From NCBI RefSeq assembly GCF_000315625.1, contig NW_005434662.1, positions 309,988-373,987 on the forward strand: DNA of 64,000 bases. Direction: 5' to 3'. Position numbers and translations under genes: made by a program. The first letter of the stretch is position 1; each line of letters opens with the position of its first letter. The notes beneath the pieces were generated by a model. That model was given only the letters and a program-made list of their open reading frames with translations, did no database searches and was not told the DNA's origin. The stretch comes from Guillardia theta CCMP2712 (lineage: Eukaryota > Cryptophyceae > Pyrenomonadales > Geminigeraceae). This document shows, in pieces, positions 30,572 to 44,397 of the stretch.

Positions 30572-32845
30572 GTGAAACACTCGAAAGATAAGATGGCGGA
30601 AGGCAGAAGCATCATGGAGCGTCTGAGGAAGAGCACCAAAGTGGGGTCCATTCGTCGCGACGATGCTATGATCCGCGAAGCCCTGAACAAGCTCAAGGAT
30701 GACGGGGATCTCATTGACATTCCTCCTCCTCTCAAGTCAGAAATCGTGCACGAGAGCCCGGTGCAGATGACTGATTTCCTCAGGAACTATGTGCCCAAGT
30801 ACGTGTTCTTGACCGAGGACGACCTGATGATTGGGAACTCCGACGGCACTGTGGTCAACCATATCATAAGCCTGAATGACATCACCAGGATCCGTCACTC
30901 CAACGTCGACGAGTTCTTGGAGAGGAGGGCAGAGTACAGCAACACGTTCGAGGAGGAGTGCCTCAGCGACTTTGACGATGCAGTCCTGGAGGTCGTGACA
31001 GCGATGTTCAGTAACAGCTTCGGGAGGTCCTTCTCGTTCAAGTTCCAGGACAAGTCGGAATGCAAGACTTGGATCAAGGAGATGCAGAGCCTGAGGAAGA
31101 AGGCTCTGATCAAGGCGCACGTGAAGGGGACATCAAGGATACGCACGCTGCAGTACCACCTCAAGCTCTTCTACGACTCCGACTTCCTGCAGTACCTCGT
31201 CGCGCTGTTCATCTTCCTCAATTTCCTCACCAACGTCCTACAGTCCGAAATCTCCCCGACGACCGACAACAGCAAGACGGCCGCGCTCTTTGACAACCTT
31301 GACCTGTGCTTCACCGTTATCTTCACGGTCGAGCTGGTTGTCAACATGACCGCTAACTGGTTCAAACCGTTCTTCGAGAGCGGTTGGAATTTCTTCGACC
31401 TTACAGTCGTGGGCGTCTCCCTGGTCGCGCTTTTCCTCAACGATGTGCCCGGCCTTTCCCACCTGAGGCTCATGCGAGCTTTCCGTGTCGTGCGCCTCTT
31501 CGGCAGGCTCGCCTCCCTCCGTCAGATTATCAACGCCCTGACGGCCTCGATCCTGCCCGTCTTCAACGCCTACATCATCATGCTGCTCGTCACCAGCATC
31601 TACGCCATTGTCGGCGTCACCTTCTTCTCCCAGACGAGCCCTGAAAAGTTCGGCACCTTCTCCCTCGCCCTCTTCACGATGTTCCAGGTGGCGACGGGAG
31701 ATGGGTGGGCGTCGGATATCAGCCGGCCCTTGATCTTCCAAGACAACCCGAACTCGATCCTTCCAGATGTCAACATCGCGTCCTCCTTCTTCTTCGTCTC
31801 CTTCGTCGTCATCGTCGGCTGGTCGCTCCTGCAAGTTGTCGTTGCCGTCATGCTCGACAACTTCACTGCCGCTGCCGACAAGGAAAAGAAGAAGATTTTC
31901 CAGGAGCAGGAGTACAAGCATGGAGAGCCATTCTCCCTTCACGCTCTCGATCCTGTCCTCGAGTCCCTCTCGGCCCACAGCTCGACCGAGCAGTTGACCA
32001 GCCGCATCGCTTCCCTTTTCGCTGCCATCGATGACAACGGCAACGGGACTCTGAGCTTTCCCGAGCTGCGGCAGGGCTTCCAGAAGTTCCCGCTGCTCCC
32101 CAAGATCACGCTGAGCAGGGACGACTTTGACGAGATCACCTGCAACGGGATGATGTGCAACGAGGACGGGGAGGTGACAGAGGACGGCTTCCAAGGGATC
32201 ATGCGCATGCAGCTAGCGCTGTACCTGCAGCGGCAGCTCGCCAACGCGATCCACCTGGCGGAGGTGAACGACTCGGAGAACCTGATGATCATGAAGACCC
32301 TCAAGATCATGTCGCTCATGATCAACGACCTTGGCAGCCAGATGAGCTTACTCAACCCCCACGGGAACATCTACAACCTCAAGAAGATCGAGGAGGAGAG
32401 GAAGAGGCAGTGGAACAAGGAAGGGCTCCACGGCGACCATGACGAGCTGCTGGTTGGGAAGCTGCATCGCAATGGAGATGTAGGAGCTGGGGAGCACGGC
32501 ATCAACGGGGATGGAGGAGCAGGGGCAGGGGCAGGGGCAGGAGGAGAGAAGAAGTTCGAGCACAGCATGTCTGACGGACAGCGGTTGAAGGAGCAAGCGA
32601 AGGAGGAGAGGGAGAGGATGATGAGCAGCGAGGTGGAGGGGGACTTGCGAGATCGACTTGCGAGGATCGAGGGGAAGCTGGAGAAGGTGGATAGGATTGA
32701 GGCGATGTTGGAGAGACTCCTTGCGGCCCAGTCCTCCTCCTCCCTCCTCTTCCCTCCAACGACCCGCCAAGCAGGGTCTCGCGAAGTCAGGAGATCGTCG
32801 GACGTGCCGGTGAGCAGGGGGGATGTTTCGTATTACAACGTGTGA
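30572..32845 (+). CDS. Single-domain voltage-gated cation channel with N-terminal PH domain and C-terminal EF-hand
   Basis: One uninterrupted 757-residue frame. Residues about 73-180 look like a pleckstrin-homology domain (VPKYVFLTEDDLMI, then a core ending SFKFQDKSECKTWIKEMQSL, with the closing Trp). Six transmembrane segments follow (about 200-430). S4 reads LRLMRAFRVVRLFGRL, with four Arg at every third position. The pore reads FQVATGDGWASDI, an acidic Asp filter like that of Ca2+/Na+ channels, not K+. An EF-hand loop lies near residue 485 (DDNGNGTLSFPEL), and a C-terminal helix (RIEGKLEKVDRIEAMLERL) could tetramerise the protein. Overall it resembles the single-domain BacNaV/EukCat class, forming homotetramers in the plasma membrane. 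The ATG at 30572 precedes MAEGRS by seven residues; either may be used. The lack of introns contrasts with its neighbours. Confidence 0.9.
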   Translation: MKHSKDKMAEGRSIMERLRKSTKVGSIRRDDAMIREALNKLKDDGDLIDIPPPLKSEIVHESPVQMTDFLRNYVPKYVFLTEDDLMIGNSDGTVVNHIISLNDITRIRHSNVDEFLERRAEYSNTFEEECLSDFDDAVLEVVTAMFSNSFGRSFSFKFQDKSECKTWIKEMQSLRKKALIKAHVKGTSRIRTLQYHLKLFYDSDFLQYLVALFIFLNFLTNVLQSEISPTTDNSKTAALFDNLDLCFTVIFTVELVVNMTANWFKPFFESGWNFFDLTVVGVSLVALFLNDVPGLSHLRLMRAFRVVRLFGRLASLRQIINALTASILPVFNAYIIMLLVTSIYAIVGVTFFSQTSPEKFGTFSLALFTMFQVATGDGWASDISRPLIFQDNPNSILPDVNIASSFFFVSFVVIVGWSLLQVVVAVMLDNFTAAADKEKKKIFQEQEYKHGEPFSLHALDPVLESLSAHSSTEQLTSRIASLFAAIDDNGNGTLSFPELRQGFQKFPLLPKITLSRDDFDEITCNGMMCNEDGEVTEDGFQGIMRMQLALYLQRQLANAIHLAEVNDSENLMIMKTLKIMSLMINDLGSQMSLLNPHGNIYNLKKIEEERKRQWNKEGLHGDHDELLVGKLHRNGDVGAGEHGINGDGGAGAGAGAGGEKKFEHSMSDGQRLKEQAKEERERMMSSEVEGDLRDRLARIEGKLEKVDRIEAMLERLLAAQSSSSLLFPPTTRQAGSREVRRSSDVPVSRGDVSYYNV

Positions 32846-33451
32846 TGAAATGCTGTGAACCATGCTGCCTCGGGTGCAAGCGTTGCTGCCCTCCCCCTTA
32901 ACTCCTCCCCTACCACCCCCTCCTCCTTCCGCTCCTGCTCACTTCTCACCAGCCTCCTCTTGCTCTTGTTTGTCCTGTCCTGCCTCTCGCCTCCTCGCTC
33001 CCATTCCTCCTCCTTCAGCTCCTCGTCCTCAAAAGTATTTCATTTGGCCAAGAAAATTGCTCATCATGTGTCCTCCTCAAACAGCAGCTCCTTCCCATCC
33101 CGCGACGCCTGCAGCTCCTTTCACCTCCTGCTCTCCTCTCCCTCCTGTTCTCCTCCTGTCCTGCCTCCTCCCCGTCCCTGCTCCCCGTCCCTTTCCAGCT
33201 GCCCTTACGATCCCAACTCCCTGTCGTCTTCCTCCGCCTCTACTCCTCACCTGACGTGCGATGTGCATCGTCTCTCGCTCGATCAAGTTTCTCTCGTCGT
33301 CCAGCTCTCCCCATCTGCCGTTGACAAGACAATCAGCAAGGAGGAGCAGCAGGCGCAGCAGCTCACGTTCCCTCCCTCCCGCTCGTCAGAGGATTCGAAC
33401 ATTGGTGCTCGAACGAGCAGCGCTGAACAAAACCGTCAGTTCTCCTGCTCT

Positions 33452-33526
<75 letters not shown>

Positions 33527-33611
33527 TTCCTGCTCTTCCTGCTCCTGCTCCGTTCCTCCAAAAGCCGATCACCTGTTCGACACCCTTCCAGCAACCTCCC
33601 TCCCATTCCAC
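32846..33611. other. Intergenic or 3' UTR pyrimidine-rich stretch
   Basis: C/T-rich DNA downstream of the channel with a GCTCCT array at 33453-33550. Frames are Ser/Pro/Leu-rich low-complexity; no gene supported. Confidence 0.55.
33453..33550. repeat. (GCTCCT)n array, left member of an inverted pair
   Basis: About sixteen hexamers in CTGCTC orientation. About 230 bp downstream lies an array of the complementary hexamer (33776-33893), so the two could pair in a single strand. Confidence 0.92.
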
Positions 33612-33772
33612 CTACAATCCTCCTCCTCCTCCTTCTCCTCCACCACAAGATACCAGGCCGATCCTAATCATGTTCCGCACAGCCAACTTCAATTTGTCGC
33701 AAACCTGCCTAGTTTCAGAGGAAGCGAGGACCGAGATGGTAGAAATGAAGGAGGAGGACGAGGAGGAAGAGT

Positions 33773-33849
<77 letters not shown>

Positions 33850-34276
33850 CAGGAGCAGCAGGAGCAGGAGCAGGAGCAGGAGGAGCAGCATGAGGAGCAG
33901 GAGGAGATTGAGCAAGCAATGAGGAGGAGGTTCGAGATTACATCGTCCAATCGATCAGCAGTGATGCAGCCATAAGCAAGGCGCAGGTAGCCTGATAAAG
34001 CATCCTTATCCTTTCCTCCTCCTTGTCCTCCTCCTCCTCTGTTACCATCCATGCCGAAAGCAGAACCAGGTGTGAGCTGAAAGACGATCAGGAGAAGAGA
34101 CAAGAAGAGGAGGAGAAGGAAAAGATGTAGAGAAGGTTTAGAACAGAGAGAAGTTAGAGGTTGTTTGGAGCAAAGAAGTACCAGGAGTCCATGGTCGTTG
34201 GCAAACATGTCTATCATGCGGATCTCGTCGAGGATTGAAGGAATTTTGATCATGAAGTAGAAGGCTCCCTGCGTGA

Positions 34277-34344
<68 letters not shown>

Positions 34345-36861
34345 CGTGAGGAGGAGGAGGAGGAGGAGGAGGAGGAGGAGGAGGAGGAGGAGGAGGAGGA
34401 GGAGGAGGAGGAGGAGGAGGAGGAGGAGGAGGAGGAGGAGGAGGAGGACGAAGACGATGGTGATGATGCAAGGGCAGGGAAGGAGATGGGAGGGAAAGGG
34501 AGGTGAGGAGAGGGGGAGTGAGGCGAGGTCAGGATGTCACCTGAGACATGAATGGGTTGAGGGGCTCGAGAACTTCATAGATCTGTCCTGGTGGTCACGG
34601 CAAGAACCAAGATGTACATGACACCAGCAACGAGTACATCTGTGTGGAAGGGATGGAGGGGCATGCAGGCAGGAACAGGCATGAGCAGCAAGATATGGGG
34701 AGCAAGATAAGAGGTGCGACGGCATCTGACAGAAACTTCTTCCTCCCTCATCACTCACCCTGCTGCGGATGGGAATGAGTGACTTGACCTGCGTGTATGT
34801 CAGCCCCCGACCTCTCGCTTCATCTGGCATCTACATTCTCTCGAACCCAGCTCCTCCCGTAGTCCAACGCCTTGAGCGCAACTTTCTGCAGTCTCTAAGT
34901 CACTGCGGTTGCCCAACAAGCAGAGCGTTGCGGGGAGGACACGCCTCCGCATCCCCCACATCACCTGCGCCAGGACTGTTGCCATAGTCAGGATCGTGTC
35001 CTGAACTTTCAGCATCGCGCTGGTAAGGTGGGAAGGATAAGCGACGTAACCTGAGGAAGGTTAGAGTAGCAGTTCGCCAAGGGGTGAGCCACCGATGCGC
35101 CATCCCGCCATCCCATACGCCTTGGACATGCTGCACGTCCGTCAAGACTGAACTTTTGATCCTTCCCTCCTCTCACTCTCCTCTCTTCCTCTCTCCTCTC
35201 TCTCTTCATCGTTGATCTTTCCCCCCTTACCCCAGCTCGATCTCACTTTCTAACATTCTCCTCCCCTCTTCATTTTCTTCCTCCCAAATCCTGTTGGACG
35301 CTGCCATGACCTGCCTTGCCCCCGCACCTGTAGATATTGATGACTCCATCGTCTGCTGTCGGAGAGACATGCTCCGCCCCGTCGTACGTGAAATATCTGC
35401 ATCGCACCTCGTAAACCTCAGGCATTGCCTTTCCCTCCTCCTTCACTCGTAGGTCTCGTCGCTGACCAGCCAGATCTTCTTGGAGGCACAGATTTCAACG
35501 AGCCTGCCGGCAGAAAGAGGAGAATCAGTCGCACAGGTAGATGTCCGGCGACAAGACTTGGAGGAGGTTGAGATTTTCATTTCCTCACTTGTTCAACGTG
35601 TCACTGGATATCAAGGCTCCAGACGGGTTGCCGGGCGTCACTATGACCGCCATCTTCACTGCAGGAGAAAGCCAGGTGATGACGCTTCAAATCAAATAAA
35701 CATCACATCACATTACATCACTTCACTTCACATCACTTCACTTCACATCGATTCAAGGTGTTGACGGGAACATGTCTTATCAACACAACAACGCAAGAAA
35801 CGACGCCAGGATCTCAACACGATTGGGAACAGGCGTTCCACCTCTTTGCTGATTCGCCTCTGCCGCCTTGAGGACTTGCCGAAGCTCCGCTAGGTCCTGC
35901 GGCAACAGCTCAGACCACAGGAAGAGGAGGAGATTTTGGTGGTGGACGAGGGAAGGGAGAACGGGGTAGACAAGGAGGGCTCACAGGTTCAAAGTTGCTC
36001 TCGCACGAGACCTCTATGACTTTGGCTCCTGCAGTAAGGGAATCACGACCCTTCTCCTTTCCCCAGTCCATCCTCACCCGCCAACTCCACGGCGACTCGG
36101 TGGGAGTAGTAGTAGGGTTTGAACAGCACAACGTAGTCGCCAGGATCACAGACGGCGAGCATCACATTCACGAAGGCCTGGTTGGCTCCTGCTGTCACCA
36201 TGACTTCCTTTCCCTCAATGTTGTTCTCCCGCTTCAGCTTCTGCTTCAGCTTCTCCGTCAGTGCTTGCAGCCCTTCGCAGTCCCCGTATCGATGCAGCTC
36301 CGGATCGCCCTTCTGCAGGAGGCGGGTTGCCTCCTCCATGCAACCGGGAGGAGGAGGCCATGAAGAGGATCCTGCTGCAAGGTTGACGACCCCGGGCTTG
36401 AGGTATCTCTTCGAAATCTCGTCAATAACAGCGGCCGGAGCACGAGCTGCGCGCGAGGACGAGGTGATGCCGACGCTGAAGCTGGGGGATGCAGCGAGGT
36501 CGGCGATGGAACGACGAGACGGCGATCTGCTCAGCTCATCCTCTTGAGGGACAGGATGCGGCCCTCGTGTATCGCAGGAAGCGGCGGCGGGGATAGCTAT
36601 CTTCGGTGGGTCTACGTTGAACAAGAGATGGCGGTGGCGGCGCAGGTGGAGAGAGCGGGAAGAGGAGGAAGAGCGGAGAGAGGAGGGAAGGCGAGTGGAG
36701 AGGAGGGAAGCGTCTCGGCATCTTTCGCCTGCTTCTGCCATGAGTACCAGCGCCATGGCTAGCCATAGCCGCATCAGCCTCATCGCCATGTTCCGGCCGC
36801 CCAACTCATCCCCCTCACCCCCATCATCCTGCCCCTCATCCCCACTCATCCCCCAATTCAT
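33612..36861 (-). CDS. VAS1/ISS1-like PLP-dependent aminotransferase with signal-peptide-like leader
   Basis: Multi-exon fold-type-I aminotransferase on the minus strand. The first exon (36861 to about 36090) has a leader with MAMRLMRLWLAMALVLMAEA, then basic Ser/Arg-rich sequence, then the enzyme: YGDCEGLQALTEKL and VMVTAGANQAFVNVML. Later exons: VIVTPGNPSGALIS (near 35640), KKIWLVSDETYE (35460), YFTYDGAEHVSP (35380), SMSKAYGMAGWRIG (35120; its Lys is the PLP Schiff-base residue), KVQDTILTMATVLAQ (34990), YGRSWVREN (34850), QIYEVLEPLNPF (34570), GAFYFMIKIP (34250), TPGSAFGMDG (34065) and GYLRLAYGC (33990). The series matches plant VAS1/ISS1 aromatic/methionine aminotransferases. The leader suggests entry to the secretory or plastid route. 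The last frame runs on through a Cys/Ser hexamer repeat to 33612, so the true end is uncertain (33612-33930). Confidence 0.85.
33776..33893. repeat. (AGGAGC)n array, right member of an inverted pair
   Basis: About nineteen hexamers, complementary in orientation to 33453-33550. It overlaps the 3' end of the aminotransferase, where it would encode Cys/Ser repeats if translated. Confidence 0.92.
34276..34447. repeat. (GAT)n-(GAG)n compound microsatellite
   Basis: About 22 GAT triplets then about 33 GAG triplets, inside an intron of the minus-strand aminotransferase (between exons near 34550 and 34260). In the sense direction it is a (CTC)n-(ATC)n tract next to the acceptor. Confidence 0.95.
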
Positions 36862-37203
36862 TCAAAACCAGCACACCGGCAGACCAGAGTTGCATGTGAA
36901 GTGCTGGTGGGGCCATGGCGCGATCGGAAGATGCCGACGACGGCGGTAGGCTCTCGCGCACGATTGCGAAGAGAGGGAGGGGAATGGCATGTGAATGATC
37001 GATGTGCGAGGATGCTGTCTGCGAGCAGCCGCGTGCTCGGTCGGACGCAAGACACGTCCTCTGCTGCTGCCCCTTCGTACCTGTTTGTTGGTATCCCTTC
37101 GCACGGTTTTATGCCGCCCAAAGGCAGGCGCGCTTATGAAGTCTTGATCAGATGTGCGATGATGTTTCCGTGATGTTGCCTGTGTCACTTGTTTCGCTCA
37201 CAT
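36862..37203. promoter_or_regulatory. Divergent promoter region between aminotransferase and ELP3
   Basis: 342 bp separate the two start codons, which point away from each other, so this spacer should hold both promoters. No TATA-like or other clear element was recognised; the location is inference from gene order. Confidence 0.45.
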
Positions 37204-40003
37204 GCCTGATCGCTGCTCAACAGAGATACAAGTGACCAAGAAGGTGAAGGTGAAGCCTCCGTTTGCGCCCTCCAGTCCCTTCGCTTCCTCAGTTTCGCAG
37301 CCTTTCGCTGATCTGCATTGCCATGCTCAGGGGCCAAAGGGAGTGAAGCCGCCAGTGCAGGACCAGCATCAGGCGCTCATTCGCACAATCAGGTGAAACT
37401 CCTGAGAGCAGCGGAAGAAGCGTGTGAACGTCCTGTGACTCAAGTTGCAGCGACATCATCAGCGAGCTCATGGCATGTCACAAGGCGGGCAAATCTGTGA
37501 ATATCACGAAGCTGAAGCAGCAGTGCGCGAAGAGGAACGGCATGCAGGTAGAGCAGGGGCGATGCTTGCTCGTCTCCTGACTCGGTTGCGCTGCGTTATA
37601 GGGCATCCCGAAGCTCACTCAGATCATTGCTGGAGTTCCCGAGCAGAGCAAGAAGCAGATCGTTCCTCTCCTGAAGGCAAAGCCTGTCCGAACAGCCTCT
37701 GTGAGCCTGGCCTGCTGCTCCTCGTGCCTCCTCGTGACGTTCTCCTCAGGGCATCGCTGTCGTGGCTGTCATGTCAAAACCTCACCGCTGTCCACACATC
37801 GCCATGACAGGCAGCTAGAACCTGCTTGCTGCGCTTCCGTCTGAACTCTCAGTACCTCTAGGAGGAGTCTGCGTCTACTGTCCCGGCGGTCCAGACTCTG
37901 ACTTCGAGTACTCGACACAGGTAGGAAGTGGGAGGGGAGGTGATGCTGCGATGTGTTGATAGTCTCTGCTGCAGTCGTACACGGGGTACGAGCCGACGAG
38001 CATGCGAGCGATTCGTGCGAGATACGATCCCTTCTTGCAGACAAAGAGCAGGTGCTGCTGACCCGCTGGCTCCCCGACGTTTGATGGCTTCTCCTCCAGG
38101 ATCGATCAGCTGCAGAAGCTAGGGCATAGTACGGACAAGGTCATACAATCGCTCTCCTGTTGTCAACCTGAGCAGCAGGGACAGGTCGAATTCATCCTGA
38201 TGGGCGGAACATTCATGTCTCTGGACAACGAGTACAGGTTGTAACGAGATGCCGTCCGTTATCGGTCTGCAGGAGATGTCCTTTCTTCCTCTTCAGTTCT
38301 TCCCTTGTTGCCTGTCTGTCTGTCTGTCTTGATTCTTGTTTTCCTCCTCTTCCTCTTACCATTCGGCACGATCAGAGACTATTTCATCCGCAACCTGCAC
38401 GATGCGCTCTCCGGCCACTCGTCGAACTCGGTGCGGGGCGATGGCCTGGGCCTCCCCTCTTGCTCCCCTCACTGCTGCCGCCAGGTGGAAGAAGCAATCA
38501 AGTACTCTGAGCAGAGCAACAGCAAGTGTATTGGCATCACAATCGAGACTCGTCCAGACTACTGCCTCAAGGTGAGCGAGGAGAGAAACGGGCGATGCTT
38601 GTTGACCCCAGCTCAGCCCCACCTGAGCTCGATGCTGTCATACGGGTGCACCCGACTCGAGATCGGCGTGCAGAGCGTTTATGAGGACGTGGCGAGGGAC
38701 ACCAATAGAGGGCACACGGTGAAGGCTGTGTGTGAGGTGAGAGGAGGAGGAGGAGGAAGAGGAGGAGGAGGAGGAGCAAGCAGGAAGGTATGCAGGTCGG
38801 AAGGAGCAGAGGACAAGGATGGTGCTGCAGAGGAAGGAAGAGCATGCGCGCTAGAACGTGGGAGGCAGACAGTTGATGGGCAGGGCGAGAGGAAGGGCTG
38901 ACTGTGCGAGCAGTGCTTCCAGCTAGGGAAGGACGCGGGGTACAAGATCGTAGCCCACATGATGCCTGACTTGCCCAACGTCGGGTACGAGCGAGACATG
39001 CGGCAGTTCCGAGAGTACTTTGAGAACCCCTCGTTCCGCACGGACGGACTGAAGCTCTACCCCACCCTCGTCATCCGCGGCACCGGGCTGTACGAGCTGT
39101 GGAGGACGGGGAGGTACAAGAACTACTCGCCCGAGCTGCTCATCGACCTGGTGGCTCACATCCTAGCGCTGGTCCCGCCATGGACGCGCATCTACCGCAT
39201 ACAGCGCGACATCCCCATGCCCCTCGTCTCCTCAGGGGTCGAGCACGGCAACCTCCGAGAGCTGGCGCTGGACAGGATGAAGGAGCTCGGGCTGCGCTGC
39301 AGGGACGTGAGGACGCGCGAGGTCGGGATCCAGGAGATCCATAAGAACGTCAAGCCTGAGCAGGTGGAGCTGATCCGGAGGGACTACGTGGCCAACGGCG
39401 GGTGGGAGACTTTCCTGTCCTACGAAGACCCGATCCAGGATATCCTTATCGGCCTCCTGCGACTCAGGAAGTGTACCAAGGAGGGAACTTTCCGCCCCGA
39501 GCTGACGCAGGGGTGAGTCCTTGTTGCTCCCTACCTCTATCCCTCTCGCACCCCACTCTCCTCCTCCTCCTCCTCCTCCTCCTCCTCCTCCCTCTCTCTC
39601 TCTCAACCTCCCTCCCTCCCTCCCTCCCTCCCTCCCTCCCTCCTTCCCTCCCTCCCTCCTCGTCTGTAGCCCCATAATCCCGCTTCCTCGTCTCCCGATC
39701 ACTCACTTTCATCCATCCCCGCCCGTCCCTGGCTTCTCCAAGCTGACTCCCAGCTACAGGCAGTGCTCCATCGTGAGAGAGCTGCACGTCTACGGGACGG
39801 CAGTGCCGGTCCATGCGAGGGATCCCGCGAAGTTTCAGCACCAGGGCTACGGGACGCTGCTCATGGAGGAGGCGGAGAGGATCGCCAGGGAGGAGCACGG
39901 GTCCTCCAAGATCGCGGTCATCTCGGGGGTGGGGACCCGGCACTACTACAGGAAGCTGGGGTATGAGCTGGACGGGCCTTATATGTCGAAGAACCTCTTG
40001 TGA
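37204..40003 (+). CDS. ELP3: Elongator complex protein 3 (tRNA uridine-34 modification enzyme)
   Basis: Spliced ELP3, near full length. Exon 1 starts at 37204 ([26 protein letters not shown]). Next come [29 protein letters not shown] and [20 protein letters not shown]. After an intron with a GC donor (near 37809) comes [18 protein letters not shown], the radical-SAM Cys cluster. Then [62 protein letters not shown] and [13 protein letters not shown] long exon from about 38914 ([28 protein letters not shown]) follows. The C-terminal acetyltransferase part has [20 protein letters not shown] and [20 protein letters not shown]. Elongator makes cm5U-type wobble modifications in the cytosol. The usual Asn before the second Cys motif appears to be Gly. 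The gene ends seven bases before the convergent F-box/LRR frame. Confidence 0.97.
38735..38780. repeat. GGA-rich intron tract in ELP3
   Basis: gaggaggaggaggaaga tract directly after a gtgaga donor, within the intron before the exon at about 38914. Confidence 0.7.
39555..39661. repeat. (CTC)n and (CCCT)n tracts in the last ELP3 intron
   Basis: Pyrimidine trinucleotide and tetranucleotide runs between the donor at about 39513 and the last exon starting near 39760. Poly-Pro/Ser/Leu frames here are artefacts. Confidence 0.85.
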
Positions 40004-40010
40004 TGATCCG

Positions 40011-44179
<4,169 letters not shown>

Positions 44180-44397
44180 GGAGGGCACGTCGCCAGTTCA
44201 AGGGGATGGAGCTCGAGGAGGACACAACGTGAGAGCTAGGAGAGCGCTTCTGTGTGCCCGCTGGATCGCGCGAGGCGGTGGGGAGGGAGGGAAAGAGCAG
44301 GGCAGTCGGGAGGGTTTCCTCACAGTCCTTTTTTGTTTGTTTTTTAGGTTTTACAGGGATGGGGAGGAGGGGCGACAAGGACAGGGAGGGAGAAATT
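44180..44397. promoter_or_regulatory. Divergent promoter region between F-box/LRR gene and GST
   Basis: 218 bp between two oppositely directed start codons. No specific element identified; called from gene arrangement only. Confidence 0.4.

Noticed and set aside
31238-32194. Long antisense frame (318 codons) under the PH-channel gene
   Set aside because: Codon-bias shadow of a well-supported coding exon; Glu/Asp/Val-rich with no domain.
34273-34621. Poly-Asp/poly-Glu and poly-Met/poly-Arg frames
   Set aside because: Pure (GAT)n-(GAG)n microsatellite inside an aminotransferase intron.
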